Shown here piece after piece: positions 53,222 through 61,600 of a stretch of DNA of 64,000 nt. The stretch comes from JAGNRR01 sp965230665 (GTDB lineage Bacteria > Bacteroidota > Bacteroidia > Chitinophagales > Chitinophagaceae): assembly GCA_965230665.1 (NCBI GenBank), contig CBDDLM010000004.1:1488001-1552000 (forward strand), read 5' to 3'. The notes beneath the pieces were generated by a model. It did not search any database and had not been told where the DNA came from. It was given only the letters and a program-made list of their open reading frames with translations. Numbering within the stretch: the first letter of the stretch is position 1; each line of letters starts with the position of its first letter. The position numbers and the translations under genes are program-made.

Positions 53222-54811
53222 GTGCTTTTAGCACTAAGTATCATTATTATACCCAAGTATTATATCACAGGAGATGGTGCTAGCCATATCTATAATGCCA
53301 AGGTCCTTTTTGATATGGTGACAGATCAAAGCAGCTCATTTTACGAGGAGTTTTATAAAGTAAATAGACATATTGACCCGAACTGGAGCAGCCATATTAT
53401 GCTCGGTTTCTTCAGTCGATTTCTCCCTCCGTGGTTGGCTGATAAACTATTTCAAATAATCTATGTGCTTGTGTTTTGCTTTGGGTTTAGATACTTGGTC
53501 CGAACCATCTCGAAAGAAAATACTTTTCTGAGTTTCTTATTTTTTCCTTTTCTCTTTACCCTTCCCTTTCAGCAAGGTTTTTACAATTATTGTCTTGCGC
53601 TGGCTATTATGTTCTGGGCAGTTGGTTTTTATATTCATAAAAGGGATAAGATTAATAATCCTATTATCCAACTACTTTGTGCATTATTAGTTCTTAGTGT
53701 AAGCTTGGCACATGGTATGCCAGGCGTGTATACCATGATGATCTTAAGTGTTATATGGCTCGTAACGAATTGGAAATACATTAAAAGGCTTCAGTCTGAC
53801 TTCATCCTTACACACATCTCTCGTTTAGGACTCATTTTTCTACCGAGTATGTTGTTGATTTTTATGTTTATCGCTAAACGCGGTTTTGGGTCTACTCCAC
53901 ATACTAAAACATATTTCGAAAAGTTTATCGACTTCATCAGCATGTGGACGTCACAAAGTACAAGGCATATTGAGATCATTCCAGCCGTTATGAGTTTGAT
54001 GCTCATTCTTATTTTCTCTATTCTAATTTTCTTTAAAAGGAATAGAGACACTTTTCAATCAAAACGTAGAACAACAGCGGTTAAGCATCTATCGTATGTA
54101 TTTCTCATCTTTGTTGCTTTTACTTTTTTTTCTTATATCACGTCACCGGGTACCATAGGTGGTGCTGGATCTGTAGAAATTAGGCTTGCGTTTCTTCCTC
54201 CACTTTTTCTTATCCTTTTCTTGGCTTGTAAGCATTGGAAAGAGATTTACAAAGGTGTCTTTATTATAGCCTCTTTTGTTATTTCGATTTTCTTCTTAGT
54301 CCTTCGATTTCCAAGTGTTATGCAAGCTAATACAGTAGCTCAAGAAATCATGACTGGGGTTGATTATATTCAAGACGAACGGGTTGTCTTAAATCTTCAT
54401 TATGATGATTGGCAAATAACGGAAAAGGGAGATAGTATTTTTCAAAAGGATAATTCCTTTCTGCATCTAACTGATTATTATGGAGCCATTCAGAACAAAC
54501 ATCTTATACTCCTCATGAACTATGAAGCGGATATTAATTACTTCCCAGTGAACTGGGCCGCTGGTAAAAACCCGCGACATTCGATTAACAATATGTATGC
54601 CGGTACCTATCCTCCCTGCGGAGATTTTACCGCTTATGAAAAGCAAGTAAAAAGACGTATTGATTATATTCTGTTACAAAACTGGCGAGATGAATTTGCG
54701 ACATCAGATTGCACGAATACACTTCTTACGAACATGAAAGCCGAAGGATTTAGTAAACTATATGAAAGTCCAAATCAGTATATCGTTGTTTGGGGACGCG
54801 ATAGGAAATAA
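53222..54811 (+). CDS. Polytopic membrane protein, GT-C-like; start uncertain
   Basis: A protein of at least 529 residues with about ten or more membrane segments. An early periplasmic loop reads YYITGDGASHIYNAKVLF, whose Asp resembles the catalytic acid of GT-C glycosyltransferases. The C-terminal 110 residues are soluble (INYFPVNWAAGKNPRHSINN). The annotated start is GTG at 53222, which clips the first helix. The frame stays open upstream to 53159 and encodes KLEKYLFYLLVLLALS, but it has no ATG, GTG or TTG. An ATG at 53181 is in another frame. A CTG start or a one-base error or deletion is therefore likely. Confidence 0.6.
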   Translation: MLLALSIIIIPKYYITGDGASHIYNAKVLFDMVTDQSSSFYEEFYKVNRHIDPNWSSHIMLGFFSRFLPPWLADKLFQIIYVLVFCFGFRYLVRTISKENTFLSFLFFPFLFTLPFQQGFYNYCLALAIMFWAVGFYIHKRDKINNPIIQLLCALLVLSVSLAHGMPGVYTMMILSVIWLVTNWKYIKRLQSDFILTHISRLGLIFLPSMLLIFMFIAKRGFGSTPHTKTYFEKFIDFISMWTSQSTRHIEIIPAVMSLMLILIFSILIFFKRNRDTFQSKRRTTAVKHLSYVFLIFVAFTFFSYITSPGTIGGAGSVEIRLAFLPPLFLILFLACKHWKEIYKGVFIIASFVISIFFLVLRFPSVMQANTVAQEIMTGVDYIQDERVVLNLHYDDWQITEKGDSIFQKDNSFLHLTDYYGAIQNKHLILLMNYEADINYFPVNWAAGKNPRHSINNMYAGTYPPCGDFTAYEKQVKRRIDYILLQNWRDEFATSDCTNTLLTNMKAEGFSKLYESPNQYIVVWGRDRK

Positions 54812-54828
54812 GTTGAATCTATTTTATG

Positions 54829-55308
54829 CTAGTAGCATTTAAAATAATCAAAAGGTTCCAAGCAACTCTTACACTTATATAAAGCTTTACAAGAAGTAGA
54901 ACCAAATTGAGACACCAGCTCCGTATTTTCAGAATTACACTGAGGGCATGGCACAACTGCATCTTCCTCTAGTGGGTTTTCTTTACTTCGATATTGAGGT
55001 GGCGCTATGCCGAACTCTTTAAGCTTTCTTTTTCCTTCTTCGCTCATCCAATCTGTTGTCCAAGGAGGTGATAAAACCTCCTCCACTACTACATTTTCCA
55101 CTCCCTGAGCAAGCAGTTCAAACTTTACATTGGCTGATATTGTATTCATAGCTGGGCAACCAGAGTAGGTTGGTGTGATTTGCACGGTAACCTCATCATC
55201 ATCGATTAGGACATCTCGTATAATACCCAAGTCCAGTACAGATAGTACGGGCACCTCTGGATCACAAACATGTTCAAGGTAGGCGTATATGGCCTCCTTA
55301 CTTACCAT
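54829..55308 (-). CDS. paaD: Phenylacetyl-CoA epoxidase assembly factor PaaD
   Basis: A 159-residue PaaD. An N-terminal MIP18/DUF59 domain (residues about 5-85) includes DPEVPVLSVLDLGIIRDV and ITPTYSGCPAMNTI. The C-terminal zinc-ribbon-like segment has four cysteines (CPQCNSE, then CKSCLEPFDYFKC). PaaD is needed for the diiron-type phenylacetyl-CoA epoxygenase, probably in cluster or metal assembly. The ORF overlaps paaC by 7 nt. Neither paaE nor paaA follows. The convergent membrane-protein gene ends 17 nt away. Confidence 0.92.
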   Translation of the reverse strand: MVSKEAIYAYLEHVCDPEVPVLSVLDLGIIRDVLIDDDEVTVQITPTYSGCPAMNTISANVKFELLAQGVENVVVEEVLSPPWTTDWMSEEGKRKLKEFGIAPPQYRSKENPLEEDAVVPCPQCNSENTELVSQFGSTSCKALYKCKSCLEPFDYFKCY

Positions 55309-56060
55309 TCACTATTCGGATAAGCTCTTTGTACGAACTGTAACTCGGCTAGAATATAACCTAAATGCTCACTATGTCTACCCAATTTACCACCTGTGTG
55401 ATGCCAAGGTCCTGTTGTGTCCGTAATGGTTAGGCTTGCTTCAGTCAGCGCCTCATCAATACTTTTTTGCCAACTCGTTTTTAGGTCTTCTATTTTGGGT
55501 GCAATTCCTTTATCCGCCATCTCTTTTTCAAGATCTGTAGGGGTGAATAATTCTCCAGTATAATCCCAGAGTGCATTTATAGCTGTTTGTATTTTTTCCT
55601 TGCTCTCTGCAGTACCATCTCCAAGTTTTACAAGCCAACCTTTGCTAAATCTCCAATGGTAAGCTACTTCTTTAATTGATTTTGCGGCAATTTCTGCCAA
55701 ACGCTTATCCTTACTATTTTGTAAGGCTGTATAGAAATGATATTGAAAACAATCGAAGTAAACACTTCGGGCTATTGTATCGGCAAAATTTCCATTCGGT
55801 TGCTCCACAAGGATCACATTTTTAAACTGTAATACATCGCGCAAATAGGGGTAACTATCTTCCGTTTTATCTCCTCCTTCTAATTCTGCAGCATATTGAT
55901 ACAAACTACGTGCTGCGCCAATACAATCAAGCGAAATATTGCTCAATGCCATATCAACTTCAAGTTGCGGGCCATGTCCTGTCCACTCACTTAAGCGATG
56001 ACCATAAACTAAAGAATTATCAGCTAGTTGTAATGTATAAGAAACTAAATGATCTGTCAT
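55302..56060 (-). CDS. paaC: Phenylacetyl-CoA epoxidase structural subunit PaaC
   Basis: A 252-residue ferritin-like protein, the catalytically inactive scaffold partner of PaaA. It starts LVSYTLQLADNSLVYGHRLSEWTGHGP and has ALSNISLDCIGAARSLYQY near 38 and the helix motif SIKEVAYHWRFSKGWLVKLGDGT near 148. LGRHSEHLGYILAELQFVQRAYP lies at the end. Order and length match PaaC/PaaI. The start overlaps the paaB stop by 1 nt and its stop overlaps paaD. Without PaaA in the window, the complex would need a distant paaA gene. Confidence 0.94.
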   Translation of the reverse strand: MTDHLVSYTLQLADNSLVYGHRLSEWTGHGPQLEVDMALSNISLDCIGAARSLYQYAAELEGGDKTEDSYPYLRDVLQFKNVILVEQPNGNFADTIARSVYFDCFQYHFYTALQNSKDKRLAEIAAKSIKEVAYHWRFSKGWLVKLGDGTAESKEKIQTAINALWDYTGELFTPTDLEKEMADKGIAPKIEDLKTSWQKSIDEALTEASLTITDTTGPWHHTGGKLGRHSEHLGYILAELQFVQRAYPNSEW

Positions 56061-56347
56061 TACATATGTTTTAGTTTCTCAGGCAATTCATAGAAGGTAG
56101 GATGACGATACACCTTATCATCACTTGGATCAAATAAGCTCTCTGCCTCATCAGGATTAGAAGCATGAATATATTGGCTTTCTACAACCCAAATACTAAT
56201 CCCTTCATTCCTTCTTGTATAAACATCTCTTGCATTTTCAACAGCCATCTCGGCATCAGCAGCATGTAAACTTCCTACATGCTTATGGTCTAAGCCAGCC
56301 TTACTTCTGATGAAAACCTCCCATAAGGGCCATTCATTTTTGTCCAT
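56060..56347 (-). CDS. paaB: Phenylacetyl-CoA epoxidase subunit PaaB
   Basis: A 95-residue PaaB. Diagnostic segments are WPLWEVFIRSKAGLDHKHVGSLHA, MAVENARDVYTRRNEGISIWVV and the tail VYRHPTFYELPEKLKHM. PaaB bridges PaaAC heterodimers of the oxygenase. It is the first gene of paaBCD, with an exact -7 box only 5 nt upstream. In most genomes paaA precedes it directly. Here the next upstream gene on the strand is an unrelated T9SS protein, so the paaA link is broken. Confidence 0.95.
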   Translation of the reverse strand: MDKNEWPLWEVFIRSKAGLDHKHVGSLHAADAEMAVENARDVYTRRNEGISIWVVESQYIHASNPDEAESLFDPSDDKVYRHPTFYELPEKLKHM

Positions 56348-56352
56348 GTATA

Positions 56353-56360
56353 CAAAGATA
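56353..56360 (-). promoter_or_regulatory. -7 box of paaBCD
   Basis: The minus strand reads TATCTTTG, an exact TAnnTTTG match ending 5 nt before the paaB ATG. It shows that the transcript begins at paaB rather than at an upstream paaA. Confidence 0.55.
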
Positions 56361-56434
56361 AATGGAAACCACTAATTAACGGCTATCCTCGTTTATGATA
56401 TATCTCAAAGAATTCTATAGACGAAGACCGTATC

Positions 56435-57700
56435 TTATTCCTTGGAAAATAGATTTGTTCTAGATCGACCAAAAGAATTGGTCATACGCAAAAGATACGT
56501 TCCATTGGATAGCATACTGATATCTATTTCCGGGGTGGAAGTGCCAGCTTCTAAAGATAGCTTCTTGCTTAAAACAACCTTTCCTAAAGTATTAAATATC
56601 TCTAAGGTAATTTGAGTAGGATCTGGAGTATATATCTCAGTTTTCAGTTCGTTCTGAGAAGGATTAGGGTAAAGGCCCAATAAGTCTAATTCGTTATTAT
56701 AACTCACATTTACCCTTATAACCTCTGATAAAAGTGATAATCCGTTTATATCGCGTTGAAGCAATCTGTAAAAGTTTGTACCCCCTTGATAATCTAAATG
56801 ATCATAAGTATAGTGTAATGTTTTATCCGAAGAACCATTTTCAGCTTTAGTTTTTACAAAATCAAGTGATGTAAAATCCGTTCCATTCATTGAATGTTGA
56901 ATTTCAAAACCGGCATTTGATGACTCTTGACTTGTTTTCCAATCTAGGGTTACAATAGATCCATTGTAATGACCGTTCAAAGATTGCAATAAAATAGGTA
57001 AAGGACTAGTTGTATTACCAGGATGCAAAATAGTGGCTTCTACCGCAGGACTGGATACACCCATATTATTCCATGCATTGACTACATCATAAGGGCCAGG
57101 AGAAGAACCAGATATACGAACAGCGTAGTATGTTCCATTTGATAATACAAAACCATGCGGACTACCGAAGGAATTATCTAAATCGATACCACCTAACGCA
57201 CTGGCATATGTAAGATCCGAAGCGCCCCCATCGTTAACAGATACCGCTGATAAGACTGTTGTCCAGGGTGTTGTATCCAATACACCATCATTGTTCGTGT
57301 CATAGTCCGTTCCTTGAGTACCCGTAAAGCCACTTACAACCAAATAAGTATTGGATCCGTTTTCAATATCAGGTGCAAAATCGTTCACGACTACGGTAGT
57401 CGCTGTACTGGGCGCTGGTGTTAATACGGTAGCAGCGTCACGCCATAACAACAGGCCATTTGTCCCCGTGGAATGCGCAGATAGGTCAATGACTTTATCT
57501 AAATTGCCTGCACCTGATCCATCTCCTTCAATTATTAAAAGCGATAGACCAGTCAAAGGAGTTGAAGGGGTATGGAGTATTTCGAAGTATTCCTGTCCGT
57601 TGTCTCCACCCGGAGCATTGAAAAATACCGCTCTAATTTGTTGAGCTGAAGTATAATAAGATGCCGTAATCAAGAGTAGTATTGCGTAAACTTTTTTCAT
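56435..57700 (-). CDS. Secreted protein with LTD-like N-terminus and T9SS sorting domain
   Basis: A 421-residue secreted protein with signal peptide MKKVYAILLLITASYYTSA. A lamin-tail-like domain covers about 20-130 (IRAVFFNAPGGDNGQEYFEI, TPLTGLSLLIIEGDG). A fibronectin-like stretch (SLNGHYNGSIVTLDWKTSQE) comes next. The C-terminal type A T9SS signal (LGLYPNPSQNELK, then GTYLLRMTNSFGR) covers about the last 75 residues. It is likely exported by T9SS to the surface or medium. Function unknown. It lies 87 nt upstream of the paaB promoter region and is transcribed separately. Confidence 0.8.
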   Translation of the reverse strand: MKKVYAILLLITASYYTSAQQIRAVFFNAPGGDNGQEYFEILHTPSTPLTGLSLLIIEGDGSGAGNLDKVIDLSAHSTGTNGLLLWRDAATVLTPAPSTATTVVVNDFAPDIENGSNTYLVVSGFTGTQGTDYDTNNDGVLDTTPWTTVLSAVSVNDGGASDLTYASALGGIDLDNSFGSPHGFVLSNGTYYAVRISGSSPGPYDVVNAWNNMGVSSPAVEATILHPGNTTSPLPILLQSLNGHYNGSIVTLDWKTSQESSNAGFEIQHSMNGTDFTSLDFVKTKAENGSSDKTLHYTYDHLDYQGGTNFYRLLQRDINGLSLLSEVIRVNVSYNNELDLLGLYPNPSQNELKTEIYTPDPTQITLEIFNTLGKVVLSKKLSLEAGTSTPEIDISMLSNGTYLLRMTNSFGRSRTNLFSKE

Positions 57701-57723
57701 AGTAATCTGTTTGAAAACTATTA

Positions 57724-57731
57724 CAAAAGTA
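57724..57731 (-). promoter_or_regulatory. -7 box of the T9SS protein at 56435..57700
   Basis: The minus strand reads TACTTTTG, an exact TAnnTTTG match 23 nt before the ATG at 57700. Confidence 0.45.
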
Positions 57732-57798
57732 AATTCTTTAGCACGGAGTTTTGTGGATGCTTTTCATATTTATTCATAGAATAACAATACTAGCTAAA

Positions 57799-58557
57799 CT
57801 ATACCGATACATGTGCCTGCTTAATTGCACTTGAAATCTCCTTGATTAATGCAGGGTCTTTTTCTATTGCATTGCCGACAACAATAACATCTGCCCCGGC
57901 CTTACAATTGTTATAGGCCTTTTCTGGCGTCAGAATACCACCACCTACAACGAGTGGAAGTGATACATGGCTTGAGACACTCTTAAGCATTTCTTCGCTG
58001 ATAGGGTTTTTAGCTCCAGAACCAGCATCCATATAGATTATATTCTTTCCTTGAAACTCACCAGCCATAGCTGTACAAACAGCAATATCATTTTTGTCAT
58101 GCGGCACGGGTGCTGAGTGACTCATATAAGAAACGGTAGTTGGAGCCCCACCATCCACTACGATATAGCCAGTAGAAATAACCTCCAGACCACTTTCTTT
58201 TACAACAGGTGCTGAAACAACATGTGCTCCAATAAGTAGCTCTGGATTACGTCCTGAAATTAATGATAAATACAATAAAGCATCTGCCTCTTTACTGACC
58301 TGCGAAGGGCTACCCGGAAATAGTAATACAGGTATATTACTACATTGCTTAAATCGTATAATACATTGATCTAAATGATTGGAAGTCATGAGGCTACCAC
58401 CTATGAAAACATAGCCAACCTGTGCTTCATTACATTGATGAGCCACCTGTTCAATCTGATTAAGTGATACACTATCGGGATCGATTAAAACAGCAAAACT
58501 CTTCTTCTTATGCTGCCTTAGCTCAACCAAACTTTTATGTAAATTCCCTCGATACAT
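57799..58557 (-). CDS. Geranylgeranylglyceryl-phosphate synthase homologue (PcrB/GGGPS)
   Basis: A 252-residue TIM-barrel prenyltransferase. It begins SFAVLIDPDSV (Asp26 and Asp28 bind Mg2+ and diphosphate) and has GYVFIGGSLMTS near 50 and STGYIVVDGGAPTTVSYM near 128. PLVVGGGILTPEKAYNNCKAGADVIVVGNAIEKD near 200 carries the phosphate-binding loops. GGGPS transfers a C20 prenyl group to glycerol-1-phosphate, an archaeal-type ether-lipid step that is also found in many Bacteroidota. Its physiological product in these bacteria is uncertain. A -7 box ends 9 nt before the ATG. Confidence 0.9.
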   Translation of the reverse strand: MYRGNLHKSLVELRQHKKKSFAVLIDPDSVSLNQIEQVAHQCNEAQVGYVFIGGSLMTSNHLDQCIIRFKQCSNIPVLLFPGSPSQVSKEADALLYLSLISGRNPELLIGAHVVSAPVVKESGLEVISTGYIVVDGGAPTTVSYMSHSAPVPHDKNDIAVCTAMAGEFQGKNIIYMDAGSGAKNPISEEMLKSVSSHVSLPLVVGGGILTPEKAYNNCKAGADVIVVGNAIEKDPALIKEISSAIKQAHVSV

Positions 58558-58566
58558 TTACTGGAA

Positions 58567-58574
58567 CAAATATA
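58567..58574 (-). promoter_or_regulatory. -7 box of the GGGPS homologue
   Basis: The minus strand reads TATATTTG, an exact TAnnTTTG match 9 nt before the ATG at 58557. Confidence 0.5.
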
Positions 58575-58621
58575 TTGCTTTTATTGAAAACCTTTCTAAT
58601 TCCACCCTTAGACTTGAAGTA

Positions 58622-58653
58622 TAAAAAAAGCCCCTCCTACATCTAGGAGGGGC
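58622..58653 (-). terminator. Strong intrinsic terminator of the repeat adhesin gene
   Basis: A perfect 10-bp GC-rich stem (58630..58639 with 58644..58653, GCCCCTCCTA and TAGGAGGGGC) with a 4-nt loop. It is followed on the minus strand by seven T residues. It ends the adhesin transcript 30 nt after its stop codon. Confidence 0.92.
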
Positions 58654-58683
58654 CCAGTATTATAATTAGTAATGTACTATTTA

Positions 58684-61600
58684 TTATTTAGATCGCTTGT
58701 TTACTTTAGAAGTATGAATTAATGCGTTGTTCTCAAGAATTTGAACACCGTACACCCCGCTAGCAATGTTATCTAGATCAAGTGTTACATTATTCATTCC
58801 TTTATCTGTTTGACGCATTACACTCTTCACGACTCGACCACTCATATCCAATAATCGTACTTCTAGTTGAGATACTTTGTCGGTAGATACATCTACGTTC
58901 AACTTATCTGTAGCCGGATTAGGATAAATACTCACTATGCTTCCATTTGCACCCCAAACTACATCGATAATTTCGCTATAGCTTAGGTTACCATCACGGT
59001 CTACTTGCTCCAAGCGATAGTAGTTGTGTCCAACTTGTGGTGCACGATCAGTGAAGTTGTAGTTCAACTCAGTTGTACTTGTACCATTCATGGCTTTCGT
59101 ATTCACACGACCTAAGGTAGTAAATGCATTACCATCTAAACTACGTTGTAAGTTAAAGTGGCTATTGTTTTGCTCACTTTCAGTAACCCAAGCTGCAAAG
59201 CTTACACTACCTTCCTTAGTAACCGTAAACTTCGTCAAGCTAACTGGTAATGGGTTGAGTGGGTTCTGACCAGCATGTAAAAAGAACTGGCTAAATCCTG
59301 TCACAGGGAAGTTTACAACCCAACGAGCATTTGTAGCATCCCATGTTACTGAGTTTGGCGTAATAATACTAGTCGTACCTACACCAATACCACCACCATC
59401 TAGCTTCGTAATACGTACAAGTGCTGTAGAAGCAGTTGGTCCACTTGGTAAGCTATCCCACACAGAAGCTATCACATTTGGATGTGCATTATAGTCATCA
59501 AAGTCGGCTTGTGTAAAGTAAAGTGTTACATCAGCTGGGCCGTTACTTGCCGGCGTAATTTCATACCAACGACGTACATATGGCTGACCATTTACAACAT
59601 TCACCGTTGCATCTACATTTACCTTAGAAGTAACCATACCTAATACATTACCACCCGCCGCATCATCAATTGTTGCAATCAACTCACAAGTTGGGTTATA
59701 GTAACTCAAGTTTTGTCCATCGCCATGCAGATCATCTAATGAATCTAAACCAGGCGTAGAAGTTGCATTACTTGAAGTTGTTAACGCTAAGTCTCCACTA
59801 CTTGGGTTTACGACTGCATAAACTGGTGTACGACTAGCTGCACCGCAACCCGTGGTATAATGAATAATACCATTCATATTTCTTGGGTTGAAGTTTAAAC
59901 CACCTAGTGGCCAAGCTCCGCCGTGTCCTTCTAACACTGCCATATCCGCATTACTACTCCATACTGCACCTAGTGTTGTACCATTGGTATAGTTCTGAGA
60001 CGTTCCATTTGTTATTGTAATAATAAACGAATAGGTCTGCCCAGCAGGAATTGAAATATTCACAGGTATTCCAATATTGGTCGGAACATTTTGCGCTGTA
60101 GATACAACACCAGTAGATGAACCAACAAATGTCCATGGAGCTAGATTTGTCACACTACCCGCCACTGTCTGATAATTCATTGGCATATAATATATTGAAA
60201 CATCCCAAGTTCCAGCATCGATGTTTGCCTGGAAACTATCGACTTCTAATCCAATAGATGCTTGCAGTGGGAACATAACAAAGGACTGTCCATTACCACC
60301 AGCTAAGGAAGGTGTATGCGTTAAACCTCCTACACCACCAGTGGATGGCTCAGCATAGAACGTATCTGTAGCTGAAATTACAGGTGTAAAGAGTGTATCA
60401 CCTATCGATAGTAGCGATCCTCCGCTCATCATATCATACCAATTAATGACCGTTGTAGGTGTAGATCCCGTGGCTATCAATGTAGCTGAATTTGGACCAC
60501 AAATGGTATCATTCGTAGTAGACCCTACCGTAGGATTGTTTACGAATATTTCTTGAACTGTAGAGTCTGTATTAGCTCCACAGGTTCCAACAACTCTGTA
60601 ATAAGTTGTCGTACTAATTGTTGGTGTAGTAAAAGTATCTGTACCTGTTCCTACAGGACTCCAAGGACCCGTTGCTGTTGATGATTCCTCCCATTGAAGC
60701 GTAGCACCATTACCACCGGTAGCGGTCAAGAAAGAGTTACCCGATAAGCATAATGTATCTTCACTGGCATTAATTGCTAGCGCAGCCAATCCAGCCGTAT
60801 AGGCTGCAGGAGTTGACATTGTATCGTTTGATAAATCCACATCGCCCATTGTTACAGTATAAGCCGTTAAGTTATATACACCTGCCGTTGATAAATCTAT
60901 AGGCATTGTCATATTAACTGTTTGAGACGCACCAGCAGCTAGTGTACCGGAAGAAAGAGTATCCATTATCGTAGTAGGAATCGGTCCTGCCACATCCACC
61001 GCCACAATACAAGTGTCTACACTAAAATCAATTGGTGTAAGTGCATTATTCGAAATATTAACAGCTACAGATTCTGAGTTTGTAAAACAACCTGCGGTTA
61101 GTACAGGTGCAACAACAGAATCAGCACGCATATCTATAACTTGAGGAACACATCCTTCAACGGTTACTTCATCAATACCTAAATCTCCAGGACAACAGCC
61201 CAAAGCACTTGCCGTAAAGTTTAAGTTGATTGTCTGACCGATATAAGATGATAAGTCAACACTTACTTGAGTCCAAGGTGAAGCCTGTGAAGTTTGTTGT
61301 CCTCCAGACAAAGTAAATACTGAAGTTTTAGTTGTTCCATCATCAACAAGTACATTCAAAGTACCGATACTACCACCAAACATATGATAGTAGAAAGTAA
61401 GCCTAGCCGCACCACCTGTTACAACAGATAAGTCAATTGGCGGAGAGTATAAGGTATCTACATTGGCGTTTGAACCACCAGAAGCTTCAAAGTACACGTA
61501 ACCAGAACTACCATTCGCACCAGCAGAGGCTCCACCACCTGAGTTCGTACCATTCGATTCCATTCTCCACCATCTCGTTGCGGTTCTAAACTGAGACCAT

